Below are positions 35,084 through 47,611 of a stretch of 64,000 nucleotides of DNA, one piece after another. This DNA comes from Amanita rubescens. Taxonomy: Eukaryota; Basidiomycota; Agaricomycetes; Agaricales; Amanitaceae. The position numbers were made by a program, and so were the translations under genes. Under the pieces are notes generated by a model. It saw nothing but the letters and a program-made list of their open reading frames with translations. It was not told the DNA's origin and did not search any database. Each line of letters starts with the position of its first letter. The stretch's first letter is position 1. The DNA lies in contig WION01000001.1 of the NCBI GenBank assembly GCA_015039365.1, positions 1,054,001 through 1,118,000 of the forward strand, in the 5' to 3' direction.

Positions 35084-35683
35084 ATGTCAGCCGGTAAGCA
35101 TAGCCTCTGGGGACTGAAACTTTTACTTAAAGAGCTTGTAGAACAAGTAAAGGACCCGAGCCGTGTCGCTGCTGGTCTGAAAGCAGCTGTACACAATCCG
35201 CGTGTATCTGAAGAGGCGAAGGAGAGCGCTTCGGAGCGTCTTCATGAGATGGGTGAAGACGTTGAACCGACAAAAGAAACCACCAGTATGTTGACTCCTA
35301 CGAGCCTAGGTGGGAACTTTTGCTTACTGACGCGTCAGGCAAGACCGGGCGCAAAGCGAGTAGATCACCTGGTGAGAGGTCCTACCTTTTACGCTCCTTT
35401 TCACGTTAGTAACTGTAGCGAAGGCCGTCAAAGGCACGCCACAGAGAAAAGGCACGCCGAAGAGAGAAGGCAGGCTGAAGAGAAAAGGCACGCCGAAGAG
35501 CAAATGATGGAAGGGAAGACGGAGAGTCGAGTTATGGGAGGGTACAAGGCGACCCTAAAGAGTAAGCAATGACAAGAAGCAGTGTCGCGCAATCAATTGA
35601 CTCTTTGTTTAGATCCTCGAGTATCTCCGGAAGCCAAGGAGCATGCAGAGGAGGTGCTTGAACAGCACCATGTCCCTCACTGA
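35084..35683 (+). CDS. Conidiation-specific protein 6 (con-6) homologue with charged insert
   Basis: Exon 1 encodes MSA and ends at a GTAAGC donor; exon 2 continues ELVEQVKDPSRVAAGLKAAV and HNPRVSEEAKESASERLHEM, a full con-6 repeat. Two further introns follow. The exon before the second repeat holds tandem charged units (ATEKRHAEERRQAEEKRH, AEEQ), a likely single alpha-helix or coiled coil that the neighbouring paralogue lacks in this form. The second repeat reads SRVMGGYKATLK, is split by an intron, and finishes NPRVSPEAKEHAEEVLEQHH, stop at 35683. All splice borders are GT...AG. Confidence 0.87.
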
Positions 35684-36512
35684 TTCTGTATTTCATCGTC
35701 TACAATAGTTATCTGTACAATTAACGCCTTCGAATCTATCGACCAAGTGAATCGCTTCCGTTTTAGGCTTCCAGAAGGTAGTTACTTCTCCGTGAGAAGT
35801 GGCATTATGAATAGCGTTTCGAGACCGTCAGCAACGTGAAGATCGAATCGCACTTGAAGACGACAATGGCAGTAGCACATCGTCGATCTGTGCCTGAAGC
35901 CGCGCAACCTGGGTCGACAGAATACAGCTTCTTCTTGCGGCCAGAAACCACGGTATAGTGATAACCAGAGTTCCCCCTTCTTTACTGAGCAACAGGAAAC
36001 ATAGGAGGGATGTCATGGAGTGTTAGCAGTAACCATCACCCCCCAATCGCGTCAGCTGTCGTGGACGCTGCCTAGTCTGTGCTCTCCCAACCGGGGATGT
36101 ATCTTGTGCAAGCGGCTGGCCATAGCCTTCCATGCACTCACAGCACAACCTGGGACTTTGACCGACTGGACCATATTAAACGCTAGTTTTGAGAGAGCGG
36201 CCTTTCGGCTGTGGAAGCATTCAAGTGGTTATAACGGAAACCGGAGACGGAGTGATATCATAGTATGTATACCCTGGAAGGACGACCATTCACATGCTGC
36301 TGGTGAAGCTTTAGTTGGGCCCGTCGTTCGTTTATTCCCGTGCAGCGGACTGGATTTTTCCTTGCTGCCTGTTACGCCACAATATACCCCTCCACTTCTT
36401 GGTCCATTCCATCCCCCGTCCGAACTCCGGTACTTTGTTGAACGACGTGTTCAATCATCGGGCCAACGCAAGGAAAACCAGATCTCTATCTCCTTTTTAG
36501 CACAGGAGTTCC
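35684..36512. other. Intergenic or unresolved exons
   Basis: Plus-strand frames from 36020 to 36600 are open in pieces (ELRYFVERRVQSS, LAQEFRDWRRIELLF) and may be upstream exons of the unknown gene that follows, but I cannot join them reliably. The first part (35684-36019) shows nothing. Confidence 0.35.
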
Positions 36513-37160
36513 GTGATTGGAGGAGAATTGAACTTCTATTTTCGGGCGGCATTGCGGGGAAACATCAACAATGTACCCCGTACGCACGAAGATGTGATTG
36601 ATGAATGGAACCATTCCTCGCACTTTCAATATGTAAATGATGCGAGGGAGCTCCACCAATATTCAGGAGCACAAGACAAATGGGTGTTCTATAATTATTA
36701 GTGCGTACATAATGCCCCTGTGAATTGGACACCCTGCTGATATTGTCGTAGTCCACAGATCATGGCTCTCTTGGGAGAAGAGCCGGTCGAAAAGGAGACC
36801 CATCGGAATTCTGTAGCGTCGTTTGGAAACCCTTTCGAAGGCGAAGATGATTACTCGTGCAACGATTCCGGAATTGACATCCAATCGTCTCAGAAGGATG
36901 ACCGAGTTGAGCGGGGACTTCATGATACCTTTGACGATGAACCTCAGTCAGGAATGACCGATCGACCAGTCAGAAGTTCCACGATGCAAGGCCAGCGCTG
37001 GTCTGTAGATGAAATGATTACCATATCACTTCTCGAAGCTTTGGATTCGCGGAGCCGAGCAAACGTAGGCGCTGTTCATCGAGGCAAATCACCTGCTAAG
37101 GGACGGACCCCCTTGCGGCGGATGATTGCCAAGGTGTTTCGGAAATTTCGCCTTGCATGA
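36513..37160 (+). CDS. Hypothetical protein, C-terminal exons
   Basis: An exon with NINNVPRTHEDVIDEWNHSS and DKWVFYNY ends at a GTGCGT donor near 36701. A 50-nt intron joins it in frame to YPQIMALLGEEPVEKE and a 400-bp exon that stops at 37160. The second exon is acidic (SFGNPFEGEDDYSCND) and then basic at the end (RMIAKVFRKFRLA). There is no signal peptide or membrane segment. I do not recognise the family. The true start is probably upstream. Confidence 0.45.
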
Positions 37161-37509
37161 TTTAGGTTACGGAAAGAGTCGGCTTTGTTAGAACATTTTC
37201 ACAGTTGTTTGCTCATGACAAACGGCTGTTTGGTTATCGGACTTATGTATGTACCATTTCTCGCTCTGTGTCTGGACTCCATTAGGGTAGTAGTAGTATT
37301 CATCTGCATCAAGGCTGGACCAGATATATATATGTAACGGTGCGCCCGTCGTAAATAAAATGTGTACGTCAGACTCTTTCCCGAGAATTTCCGAGTACAC
37401 AGCTTGAACGAAACTACAGCGTTACTAATTGCCTAATTGATTTTGTATATAACGGTGCCAATGGAGCCTGATTCATAATTCCCCCCTGTTACGACTATTT
37501 GGATCTGAA
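37161..37509. other. Intergenic; nothing recognised
   Basis: This short AT-rich gap precedes the NADH dehydrogenase start codon. No open frame or repeat of note is present. Confidence 0.4.
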
Positions 37510-39792
37510 ATGTTACGTTTGGCGCAGGGACCGCTGCGGGTATCATGCGCAACTCTCCAAGCAATACCGACGCGTAATTTTAGCTCAACAACCGCGCGAT
37601 TCAAGCAACGCGTCATTATTCTAGGATCTGGATGGGGCGGGTATGAAGTCCTGCGAGGAATCGACAAGAAGCGCTGGGGTGATTCTATTCGACGTTTGTA
37701 ATGTTTTACCGCTGATTTGCCACTTTAGATGTCACGGTGATATCCCCAAACACTTATTTCAATTTCACACCTTTGTTGGCTGGTACGGCCGTTGGAACTT
37801 TGGAATTCCGTTGTGCCGTCGAACCGGTGCGTTGAGGAGTAAATAGCAACGCACTCCTTTACTAAGTTCTTGCGTAGGTTAGACGGTATACTCCAAAAGT
37901 GGTATGTAAGGCGATGTTTTGCTTTGCGCCGTTCCTAATGTTACGGTAGACATTCTATCAAGCATGGTGCGATGAGATAGGTGCGTTCTAAACTTTGCAA
38001 TATGGCAGATTACCGACAGGGACCAAAGATTTTGCCAACAAGATCTTGAAATGTGTATGTAGAAGTCACCGCTCTCCTTCTCGTATGCTGAGGTCATTAC
38101 AGATGCCCGCGACTAGACCAATTGCAACGCAGACCGCATCCACTGTGGAGGATGGGAAGGCAGTCGGAACACAACGTTCTCCTGCTCAAGTTGAATCAAC
38201 GCCATTTACCCTGCGTTATGATAAGCTTTTAATCGCAGTTGGCGCATATTCACAGAGTTAGTGGTTATCAGACGAGCGAGCTTGTCCTGATGGGGTCGTA
38301 GCTTTCAACGTGCCCGGTGTAAAGGAATACGCACATTTTCTGAAAGATGTCAAGGACGCACGGTTGATACGCAGCCGAATATTGGAATGTTGGGCTCATC
38401 CTTATTTTTTCCAGTACACGAGCTGATGATTAGCAGGTTTTGAACAAGCAGCCCAGCCAACTGTATCAGATATTGATCGCAGGAATGTCCTAAACTTTTG
38501 CATTGTCGGCAAGTTCACAATGCGTCGCTAGCTTATACCTTTCTCTGATCATATTGTAGGTGGAGGACCCACAGGTGTCGAGTTCGCCGCAGAACTGTAC
38601 GACTTGATACACACAGACATCCGAGCCCATTATCCCAACTTGGCGAGGCTGTCTAAAATCACGATTTACGACATTGCACCTAGTATTCTTGGTTCGTTTG
38701 ACAAGTCATTAGTGCAGTGAGTGTTCAGTACCCTGTTCAACTACGGTTCTCACAGTCATAAGATATACAACGAAGAAGTTTTCCCGCGAGGGTATCAACG
38801 TATTTACGAGACGTGTTGTCGAGCGTGTCGAGCCCGTAGGTGATATTGAATTCAATGTTCATCTTCTCATTAAATTCGCAGGGAAGAATGATTGTGAAGG
38901 AAATGGAAAATGGTTCGTCAAGTACTCAAGCAATCGAAGGTATGTCTACCACTCTTGGACCTCGAATAAATAGAACATTTTGTAGTTCCGTTTGGTCTAT
39001 TGGTCTGGTCTACCGGTCTGGCCCCGAACCCCTTGATATCGGCTATTAAGGTTAGAAAGGATGGAAATTCTCAAAGGTGAATTTAACATTGCAGCGTGCT
39101 TTGCCTGCTGATAATCCGGCTGAAGGAGTCTGATGACCACTGAGCATCTGAACATCATCATGGAGGATGGGACGGTGAATCCTGATGTTTGGGCCATTGG
39201 CGACGCTTCCAGTATTGAAGGGAATTCACTACCCGCCACAGCCCAAGGTACATATTTAGACCATGGAATGCTCGTGATTAAAGCGGCATTACAGTTGCAA
39301 ACCAAGAGGCGAAATATCTGTTCCGAAAGCTGAACAAGTTAGCAAGGGATCGGGAAAGTCCTGAGCCATTCTCCTTCAAAAATCAAGGCAGTCTGGCCTA
39401 TGTCGGGGACTGGTAAGAATTCGGAAATTCCGTTGAAGACGTCGTGCTCAATGTTTCATAGGAAAGCCATATATGACAGACCCGCTCCTGAAAGTGCATT
39501 CATGTCAAAGGAAGCAGGTCGTGTGGCATGGTTGCTTTGGCGCTCTGCTTATTTCACGCAGACCTTGAGTGTGAGGAACAAGTGAGTGAATCACTGTGTC
39601 ATGATGTGCTCGTTATTAATTGGTGCCAGGATCCTTGTTCCATTATATTGGTGAGATTATTTTCATATAACCAAGGTTGATATTTACGTTTAGTATGCAG
39701 GTTCCTCAACTGTCAGTGCATCAAACTATCTGCTTCCTTGTTTGGCTGACATAATTTTAGGGATTTTTGGAAGGGACCTCACGCGTTTCTAG
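37510..39792 (+). CDS. Alternative (type II) NADH:ubiquinone oxidoreductase, mitochondrial
   Basis: A rotenone-insensitive, non-proton-pumping flavoenzyme that feeds NADH electrons to ubiquinone. The start at 37510 gives a targeting leader ([26 protein letters not shown]). FAD-binding Rossmann motif: [19 protein letters not shown]. Downstream: [29 protein letters not shown], the NADH-binding motif [20 protein letters not shown], and [11 protein letters not shown]. Near the end lie [23 protein letters not shown] and [12 protein letters not shown], and the C-terminus IFGRDLTRF matches the membrane-anchoring tail of the family. There is no EF-hand insertion. About a dozen introns are needed; I see no frame break. 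Internal versus external orientation cannot be decided. Confidence 0.92.
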
Positions 39793-39993
39793 CCTGTCCT
39801 GATCCATATATATCATGATATCGACAATAGTTTATATCGGCTTATAGTACAATAACATCTGCAATAAATAGAGCACCGCGATTGCCCCAATAAGCAAATT
39901 ATTTGCGCGATGGACAGAAGAAGACTGGAGAAACGGAAGTTAATACATGAAGAACAGAAACACAGGGGATACTCAACTGTTGTCTGGAAGGCA

Positions 39994-40819
39994 TCATTCC
40001 AACGCAGGCAGGTTCTCTGGGTATGAGAACTCATCGGAAGTGTCTGAATTATTTGGATCTAAATGCTGAGGGCTCCGCTCGACGCTGCTTGGAATAGCCT
40101 GCCAAACCGGCTCAGATACTTTTGCAGTTCTACCCCCATAGGTTCCAAATCTGCCCAGGCCTGTGATGCGTCGGAATGAATCTGCCACTATCGGAAACGT
40201 CTGATGTTTATTTGAGACCAGTTTCGCGGGTTGAATCTTGCTTGCTTTCTTCGATCCTCTGCGAGAAAGGGATCTGGCGAATACTGGCGCTCATGCATTA
40301 CGTTATTTCTGAGCCACTTGTGATAATTACGTACACTTGTCTGGGGATGGAGGAGGAATGTAGTTCACCCGGACTTGATCTGCAAAGTTTGCGGCTGCAT
40401 CGTCGTAGTCAAAGACAAAGCCGTATTGACGTGTCTAAACTCCTGTTATATTCCAACTCTAGACTATGATGAAACAAAGCACGAACCAGTCCTTGTATGA
40501 CATGGAAATACGGCTTGTCTATTTGATAGTTGAGATCGTTAGAGACCTTGAATAACCACACTGTTTTCATTTCTCCTGATCTTGTCACCAGGAGTCTGAA
40601 CCAGTAGGCATCGTCGGGGTCTGGTGCTGCGCCCACTGCAAGCGGATAGGAGTTAATACCGAGGTTCCTCCCAAAGACAAGAATTCCCCTATAGTTCGAA
40701 TATTCCCACTGGGGAGGTTTGGAAGCGAACGGTGCATGGTAGTAGCGTGCGGACGCTGCGGCGAATATCTTATAAGAGCCGTGTGGAAGGCCTGGAATGG
40801 ATGTTTCGGTTGGCGACAT
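39994..40819 (-). CDS. Small EVH1/WH1-like domain protein
   Basis: Start ATG at 40819. Exon 1 reads SYKIFAAASARYYHA, WEYSNYRGILVFGRN and DDAYWFRLLVTRSGEMKTVW, then PYFHVIQGL; an intron leads to RQYGFVFDYDDAAANFADQV. This order (basic strand, W-F-R-L-V, F-H-x-I-x-G, Y-G-F-x-F-x-D-x-x-x-A) is the WASP-homology-1 pattern that binds proline-rich peptides in actin regulators. The last exon is basic then acidic (FRRITGLGRFGTYGG, SDTSDEFSYPENLP) and stops at 39994. No verprolin or acidic WASP tail is present, so it is not a full WASP. Assignment is from motif order only. Confidence 0.6.
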
Positions 40820-41007
40820 GAGTGACTGAATGAGAAGGATAGGGTATAGACCCCTCGAAACGAGCCAGACTGGGTCATCGTGGTATCCGCGTTGCTTCAG
40901 AGATAGTGAGTACTTGAAAGGTAAATGATAATCTTAAACTTGTGCGATCACGTGCTTCTCTGGTTGACGCGTCGCGACTCGCGAACTTGAACAGGTCCCA
41001 TCATCAT

Positions 41008-44000
41008 ATGTCCAACACAACCGAAATTCTCTTCAATTCTCCCGCTCTTCATTCCCTCAAGCGCGATCAGCTCGTAAAGTTATGCAAGATACACTTCTAT
41101 CAAGGCCACAGGCAAGAACGTTGAGCTAATAGAAAAACTCAAGGAGCATGCCCACACTCTTCCCCGAGATACCCCCTTAAGCATTGCGACAAGGAGTGAG
41201 ATTCCACTGAACACGAACGAACTTTCCGAGTTTGGGGATCAATCGTCCTACCAGCGATCACGACCCAGCGAGCAATGGGAAGTTGTCATGGATAGCATCG
41301 AAGAGATGGAGGAAGCATCCTCGACACAAGGTTCCCTGAATTCTTTAAAGACTATTGGAAAGGATAAATCTACCGGAGAATTTGGCACTACCGGGGGGTC
41401 CATGTGTACGTTCATTCATGCCAGTGTCTCGCCCAGCTCAATTTCTTCGTAGCTTCGGTCGGCTCTTCTCTCAGGGCCTTTGCTAGTTCTCTTGGCTTGA
41501 AGCGTACAGGTACCTTTGAAAACTCCACACATTCCAAACCCTCTTTGGGATCTGCACTACCCACAAATATAACCTCTGAAGCCGCGAGCGAACTCACGCA
41601 AATCACCGCGCCATGTTCGCAATTACCCTCAGGGGCTCCTGCAACCCAGTCAGATCCATTCATTTCTGAGACACATAAATGCACCCATACCCCTGATACA
41701 GATGTCGATATGGAGGCGCCTGTTCCCGGCCAAGCACTCCGTCCTGGAGTCCCAGCACCTCCTGATGCGCGACTAAGCCTCGGTCTTAATTTGGCAGAGC
41801 CTCAGACACCCTCGAAGAGGTCGCAGCCAACAACTACGATTCGGCTCATTTCTGGTCAACATAGGTACAATTTGCGGAAAGCAGCGAGTCCAATGCCTTC
41901 CACCCCTCAGCTCATACCTTTTAAAACGACCTTTGACCTGATTATGAGCCCTCGTTTGGCCTCCGGAATCGATTTTGGCACCTTTAACACTGCAGTCACC
42001 TGTTCTTCCGAAAACGCGGACATATATCCAACGTTGCCGACAGATGCAGGGGAACCTCCGTCCCGCGCCAAATCTCCAGATTTGGGTAGTCAATTGGCCA
42101 GTACCACCGACGCTGACGGGGATATCGCCATGCCTGGTGCATTTTCATCGCCATCTACTGTTCCCGTTACCAACGAGGTCAGGGATGCCAAGATGGCATT
42201 ACCTTCCGAAACTGCCCTCAGCAGCACTGCTCTCAATAGCAGCATGCAGATGCCATTCGTATTTGGATCACCACTTCCAGGGCATCGCGTCTCCGACGTG
42301 CAGTTTCGGGAGGCAGCGGCAAATGTTCTTGAAGAAATGAACCTGCGTTTGCAAGCCGAAGGTGTAAACCCAGTCGACCGTGATATCATAAAACGATTCC
42401 ATCCCCATCCCGGGAGTGACGCTGCAGCAGTCCCGCAAACGGCCCTTGCTTGTGAGAACCAGACTGGAGAAGTCAAGAAAATGTTCGAAAAAGTACACCA
42501 AGCTGATTTTGACAAAATGGAGGGGATCGATGCGCTTGTGAAAAGAAAGGCCATGGCCAGTGCCAAGACCGGTAATAGCGCACCTAAGAGCGATGTGGCT
42601 AGCAAAAAGCGTAAATCAAGTGTACTCGTCGAAGAGCCTAGAAGAGTACCTTCCCAAGCTACTGGTCGAGCTTGTGGTACCCGCGTCATAAGCAACGGAA
42701 GACGGGGCAAGATGGGCTCAGAATCTTTCAGCAACGAAGGCTCTGATCAAACGGGTGACGCTGACGAAGAGAGAGGGAAAAAGAGGCCGAAGATGGATGA
42801 GAGCTCAACCGACGTGCATACTACGAATCTGGAGGCACAAAAAAAGAGCTTGAAAGAGCGGGAAGCAGTCCGCCGAAAGCTTGAAATTAACAAGGCGAAA
42901 AGAAGGAGTAGCGCTGCCGCAGCTAAGCAGAGTGGGCGTGTCAGTATCGGAAAATGTAGGCATAGTCGATTTGAGCCTAAATTCTGGATGTTTATCTCCA
43001 TGCAGCTCAGCAGAAGCAGAAGACATCTCGCTTTGGCTTCTTGACACAGGCTAAATCATTTGTACAAAGTATATTTGGGCGAAGCAAACCTACCGCGAAG
43101 GGAATATCCACCGTTACGGCACCAACTCTTAGTTCCAAGGCGAAGGCAGGAAAGCCTCACGAGACGGAAGAAGCTTCCAAGAAAAGTCAGAAGAATACGA
43201 CAACTGTGTCACGGAGGGAGCCAGTCGCTGGAACCAGCCTTGACCATGAGAAAGACCGTCAAACTATAAACACTGTACGATCGCGTTCCCCTCCTAATTT
43301 CATGGAAGTTCAAATCGAAACCGCACTAGGCTACTACCGCAAGAGAGAATGCTCCGTCGTCAATAGGCACGCGGCGACCAATAATCAGCAGGCCAGCGAT
43401 CAATAGTCTGAGTGCCAAGGCGTCGGAAAAGGAGCGAGTCCCGTCTTCATCCCGATTGCATGCACCAACAGCCAGTTCGTTGGCGAAGATGAACGGCCGC
43501 GTTGCAACAACACTAGGCACGGTGGAATCCTCAAGTGACGGTAAATATGCATCAAGAATACCTGTTGTCAGAAAACCAAATACACTCACATCTATAACCA
43601 ATAATCTCGCCCATGACGCCGCTACGAAGTTGACCTCACCTCTAGCGGCTGAAAAGGTATCCAACAAGCCGTTGAGTCCAGCACCTTTCTCGCCAAGTGA
43701 TATAACTGCGACGGAGAATGAAACGAAGGTGGCGACAGCTCAGGCGTTGGGTGAAAATGGTCAATTACAACGTCAACGGACGCTAAGCGGCAGAAAACCA
43801 CGAATTTCTCGATCGAAAGTGATTTCCCGTCTTGCGTCACAACGTGCGAACGCTGTAAGGAATGGGGTGCCGAGCGTCACCCCTTCTCGTACGAGCGCAA
43901 CTGGCAAACCAGCGGTGTCTGCAGGGAGGACCAGGTCAAGCCTGGGGATCAAAACAAATAAGCCTGCAGGGAGATCAAGCCACTCAGGGCTACGTGGCGG

Positions 44001-44109
44001 GAATGACCTGTTGATGAGTGCAAAGAAGAGAGCAAGGCAAAGTGAATATTATGCCAGGCGACGAAGCCGCGTGGAAGCTACGACGCCGAAGAAGTCTCGA
44101 TGTGCATAA
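41008..44109 (+). CDS. SAP-domain nuclear protein, long disordered tail
   Basis: The start at 41008 leads into a SAP DNA-binding helix pair: LHSLKRDQLVKLCKIH, then SIKATGKNVELIEKLKEHA. One extra T at 41095-41096 separates the two halves by a frame. The rest, joined by small introns, is Ser/Thr/Pro-rich, with several nuclear-type basic clusters (SKKRKS, GKKRPK, KRRSS), a charged helix KKSLKEREAVRRKLEINKAK, the short motif LTQAKSFVQSIFGRSKP, and a very basic C-terminus ending KKSRCA. The layout recalls SAP proteins that bind chromatin or spindle microtubules (NuSAP-like), but that is an inference. The ATG is separated from the divergent EVH1-like gene by about 190 bp. Confidence 0.75.
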
Positions 44110-44773
44110 ATCATTCTTTTTGCCCACAACGAACCAGCACCGCGATACTCATTGGTACAGCTTGTAATTTTCTTTGCTCCGCGCTTGTCGCTTGTCTACG
44201 CATTTGTCTGCTGTATTATTATTGTATCTGACAGAGCATTTTTTGTAGACATATCTTTTTGACTTTGTTTTGTACTTGATTCACGAGGAGCAATATATAA
44301 GAATTGTTGGGCCACTTGCCAAGCCTTCAAGTCCACGCCGCTTGGAGTTCAACGGTCTCGAAAGTACCTTTGGACGTCGCTAGATCAAAATAGGAATCTG
44401 TAGCAGAGCAAAGCTTCGTCACTACTCAGAATCGTCAGATCTTCACTTGTCCGACTTTTGGCTTGCTTCCAGATTCATACGAGAGGAGCAGTTAACTCTC
44501 CCATCTCCATCTACACGCATCTCTTGCGAGCTTGGAACTATTTTTTTCGAATATGCTATTAGCTCAAGTCCACCCCAATCCTTAACACGCTATGTGCTCC
44601 GCCCGCAGGATGATGGAACAAGATATGGCATTCAGTGAATTCGACGGTATTGGCTCTTTCTTTTGGAGTTTCATGCGCGGTTGAATAACAAAGTCACTCC
44701 TGCATCCTAGGCAGAAAAACAACTGTGTTGCTCACGACATGCATACATGATATTGAATACCTACAGTACAACA
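44110..44773. other. Intergenic between convergent genes; nothing recognised
   Basis: It separates the 3' ends of the SAP-domain gene and the helicase. No coding pattern, repeat or RNA gene is seen. Confidence 0.4.
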
Positions 44774-47395
44774 TCAGCTCGGGCGCAACAACCGTAGCGC
44801 CAACTTTTCGTCTACTTCGACGGATGCCTGCCTGCGCTTGCTTGCTTTACTCCGTTTACGTGGAGGGGAGGCAACTTCATTCTCATCTTCTGAATGGTCT
44901 GAGATATCGAAGTCGGGGGAGACGTAACCGTCGTCATCTAATGCTGGCTCAAGCACAGCATTCGAAACTCCAGCCTCTCTCGTCTTTGTTCCAGATGCTT
45001 AACACGCTCTCGAATGGTTAGATTGAAAGGAACTTACTGCTTTCTCTTTCTCCTTCTCTTTCCGCTTCCGTTTCTTCTCAAGTTTCTTCGATCGAGCTTC
45101 TTGCTTGTCAATTACATTTGTCACCTTCATTTTCTCCCGCTCCCCTTCAGCATACTTCCGGCCTTCTTCTTTGGCACCCTCCGGCCCACGTCGTTCCTGA
45201 AGCCATCGTTCTCCATCTTCTACCTCATACGACTCATGCGCCTCTCCTTCATCATCAAATACGAGTTTTTTGGCAAGTCCACCGGTAAGAATCTTTCGTT
45301 TTGCTGTTCCCATCTTGAGCTTACGATTCGATAATTCGTTGGAAATATCAGGAATGTCGCCACCGAGGTCATGGTCTGCACGCTTTAGTGTGATGAAATC
45401 ATCGTCGCTATCGTCGGGTTCATGATCAATGAGCTTATTGTAATGCTGAGATAGAACGTTCTGGTTCTTGCGTTCAAACATGCGGTCATATTTCGTCCTA
45501 ACCCCCTGCGCTCCGTTGCGTCTCAATGATGGGAAAACATTGAAGGTGAGATCAAACCTTGGATATTCTTTGAGTACCCCCCTTCTCTTCGGTGCTCTCG
45601 TCGTCGCTACTCTCCGACACATGTGTATCTGGGTCGAGTTGGATATCACTGTCTTCTTTGGACAATTTTGATGGATTCCGTTGCTTTTGGTTTGCTTTAA
45701 GAAATTTGATTTTTGGAGCTCCAGGTAAACCCAAGGACTCTGCAAAGCGCTCCGTGGGTAGTTGGTCTAGCTTGAATATTGACTTGTCTTTGTGTAGATA
45801 TATAGAACGCAGGTACGAAACAAAGGCCTTAAATTGCTAGTTAGTAGATAGATCGTCCATAGTCCATAAGGCCTCACCCGTTGTCCTAGATATTTGATCT
45901 TGGGGTCTTGGAAGCATAGCTTTTGTAGTTGGTTTTGAATGTTTTGGGTTTTGCTTGCTCGAATCTTGATCTTCTGAATGTCAATGTTTTTCCGCTGAAG
46001 TGCGGTTTTCATTCCCTCTTCTTCGCTAGGTAGAAGCACTAGCAAGCCTTTTCCCTCGCTTTCATATCGCGCTGTCCTTCCTACCCTATGAATATACGTC
46101 TCGGCATCTTCTGGTGCATCGAGCTGCACGACCCAATCTACTGCAGGGAAAATCCAGCCCACGAGCAGCGATATCCGTAGCAAAGAGGACAGGCATGTTT
46201 TGTTGAAGTGAATTTGCTGAACATAGTGAGGACGCGCGCTTTGCTTTTGTTTTCCGTGTAAATGAAGAAGCGGGATACCAGGGTGGAGCTTGCAGAAGGT
46301 TTCAAAAACAAACCTGACTTGCTTACAGCTAGACAGGAAAACGATGGTTTTTGCTTGAAGGTGAGTTTTGATAAAACTCCAGATGATATCAAGCTTTTGA
46401 TCTAGTTCACAAACAGTATAATGCTGTTCCAAGTTCTTTGGAGTTACAGAAAGAGTAGACCCAGCGTCTTGAATGCCGATAGAAACAGGATCTTTCAGGG
46501 AGAGACGAGCTAAATCGGTGACGGACTGCGTTTGGGTCGCCGAGAATAGAAGTGTCTGTCGCGATTTTGGTAGATGGGATAGAAGCGCCGATAATGTCCG
46601 TGAAAATCCCATATCAAGTATCCTGTCAGCTTCATCGAGTACTATTGATAGGTAATGTTAAGTTCGCCAAATCGTAGTTCAATGCAACTAACCAAGCATC
46701 TGTAAATTATCGGTTTCGAAGCCGAAAGTTTGATCCATGTGTTGGAGTAGACGACCAGGTGTGGCAACGAGGATATTCATACGGGATAAACGATCCCTTT
46801 CATCCTTGAGGTTTTTCCCCCCAATAACCAAACCAGCGGAGAACGTGTGATATCCACCGATAGATCTCAATACGTCAAAAATTTGGACTGCCTAGTCTGC
46901 GAGATGAGCCAAGGGGGGTATCGCGGATCTGAACCAGCTCACAAGTTCACGGGTGGGTGAAATGATCAAAGCACCCAGACCATCGATGGGTCCCCATTTG
47001 CGCCGATAGAGAATCTCCAACACTGGTATTAGAAAAGCAAGCGTTTTACCGCTGCCAGTTTGGGCCGCTCCAAGTACATCTTTGCATTTCAAAGAAATAG
47101 GTATGCTCTTTGCTTGTATATCCGTCATTTCTACGAAGGACGCCTTTTTCAGTCCTGCAAGCTAATTGAGCGCGTGTATTATTGTGAAGATAGTAACGAT
47201 CACCTTTTTTGGTTTGCTCTGATATTGGGAGGTCAGAGAAGTGCTTGACCTCATCTTGAAATTCCTGTGACAAGATTGTTTGGAGATTGAAGCACAAGAT
47301 AGTATAGTACTAACGTAATTTATGGCATGTTGGTCGAGGGCATCGATTTTCCGATTGGATTCCAGCCGCTTTGAGTTTTTTGACGGAGGCGGCAT
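44774..47395 (-). CDS. DEAD-box RNA helicase, Dbp4/Hca4 (DDX10) type
   Basis: A nucleolar helicase of 40S ribosomal subunit biogenesis, known from the family. Start at 47395 ([20 protein letters not shown]). Q-motif region: [19 protein letters not shown] then TDIQAKSIP. Motif [10 protein letters not shown], Ia PTREL, Ib [38 protein letters not shown]. The 3' exons carry the Dbp4-type extension: [34 protein letters not shown], then an acidic and basic tail ([16 protein letters not shown]). Motif V ([13 protein letters not shown]) is present in the DNA but in another frame, because three single C insertions lie at about 46230, 46187 and 46147 on the minus-strand reading. Together they keep the frame open. 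Essential genes are unlikely to tolerate this, so error is suspected. Confidence 0.9.
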
Positions 47396-47611
47396 GAGGT
47401 GAGGTTGTAAAGATCGGACCGAGATCTGTAAAGGAGAGATGGCAGCACTGCCACAGCACTTCACCTCAAAACGTGACGATCACCAGGCGTCGGATCCCAC
47501 TGCATGCCCATTGGCACACATACTCCTGACCAAGTAGAGAGCATTCCAATGTACCCCTTATACGGCTCACCCGTTGCAGACAGCAACGCCGTAGACGTTA
47601 ACGCAGGCATA

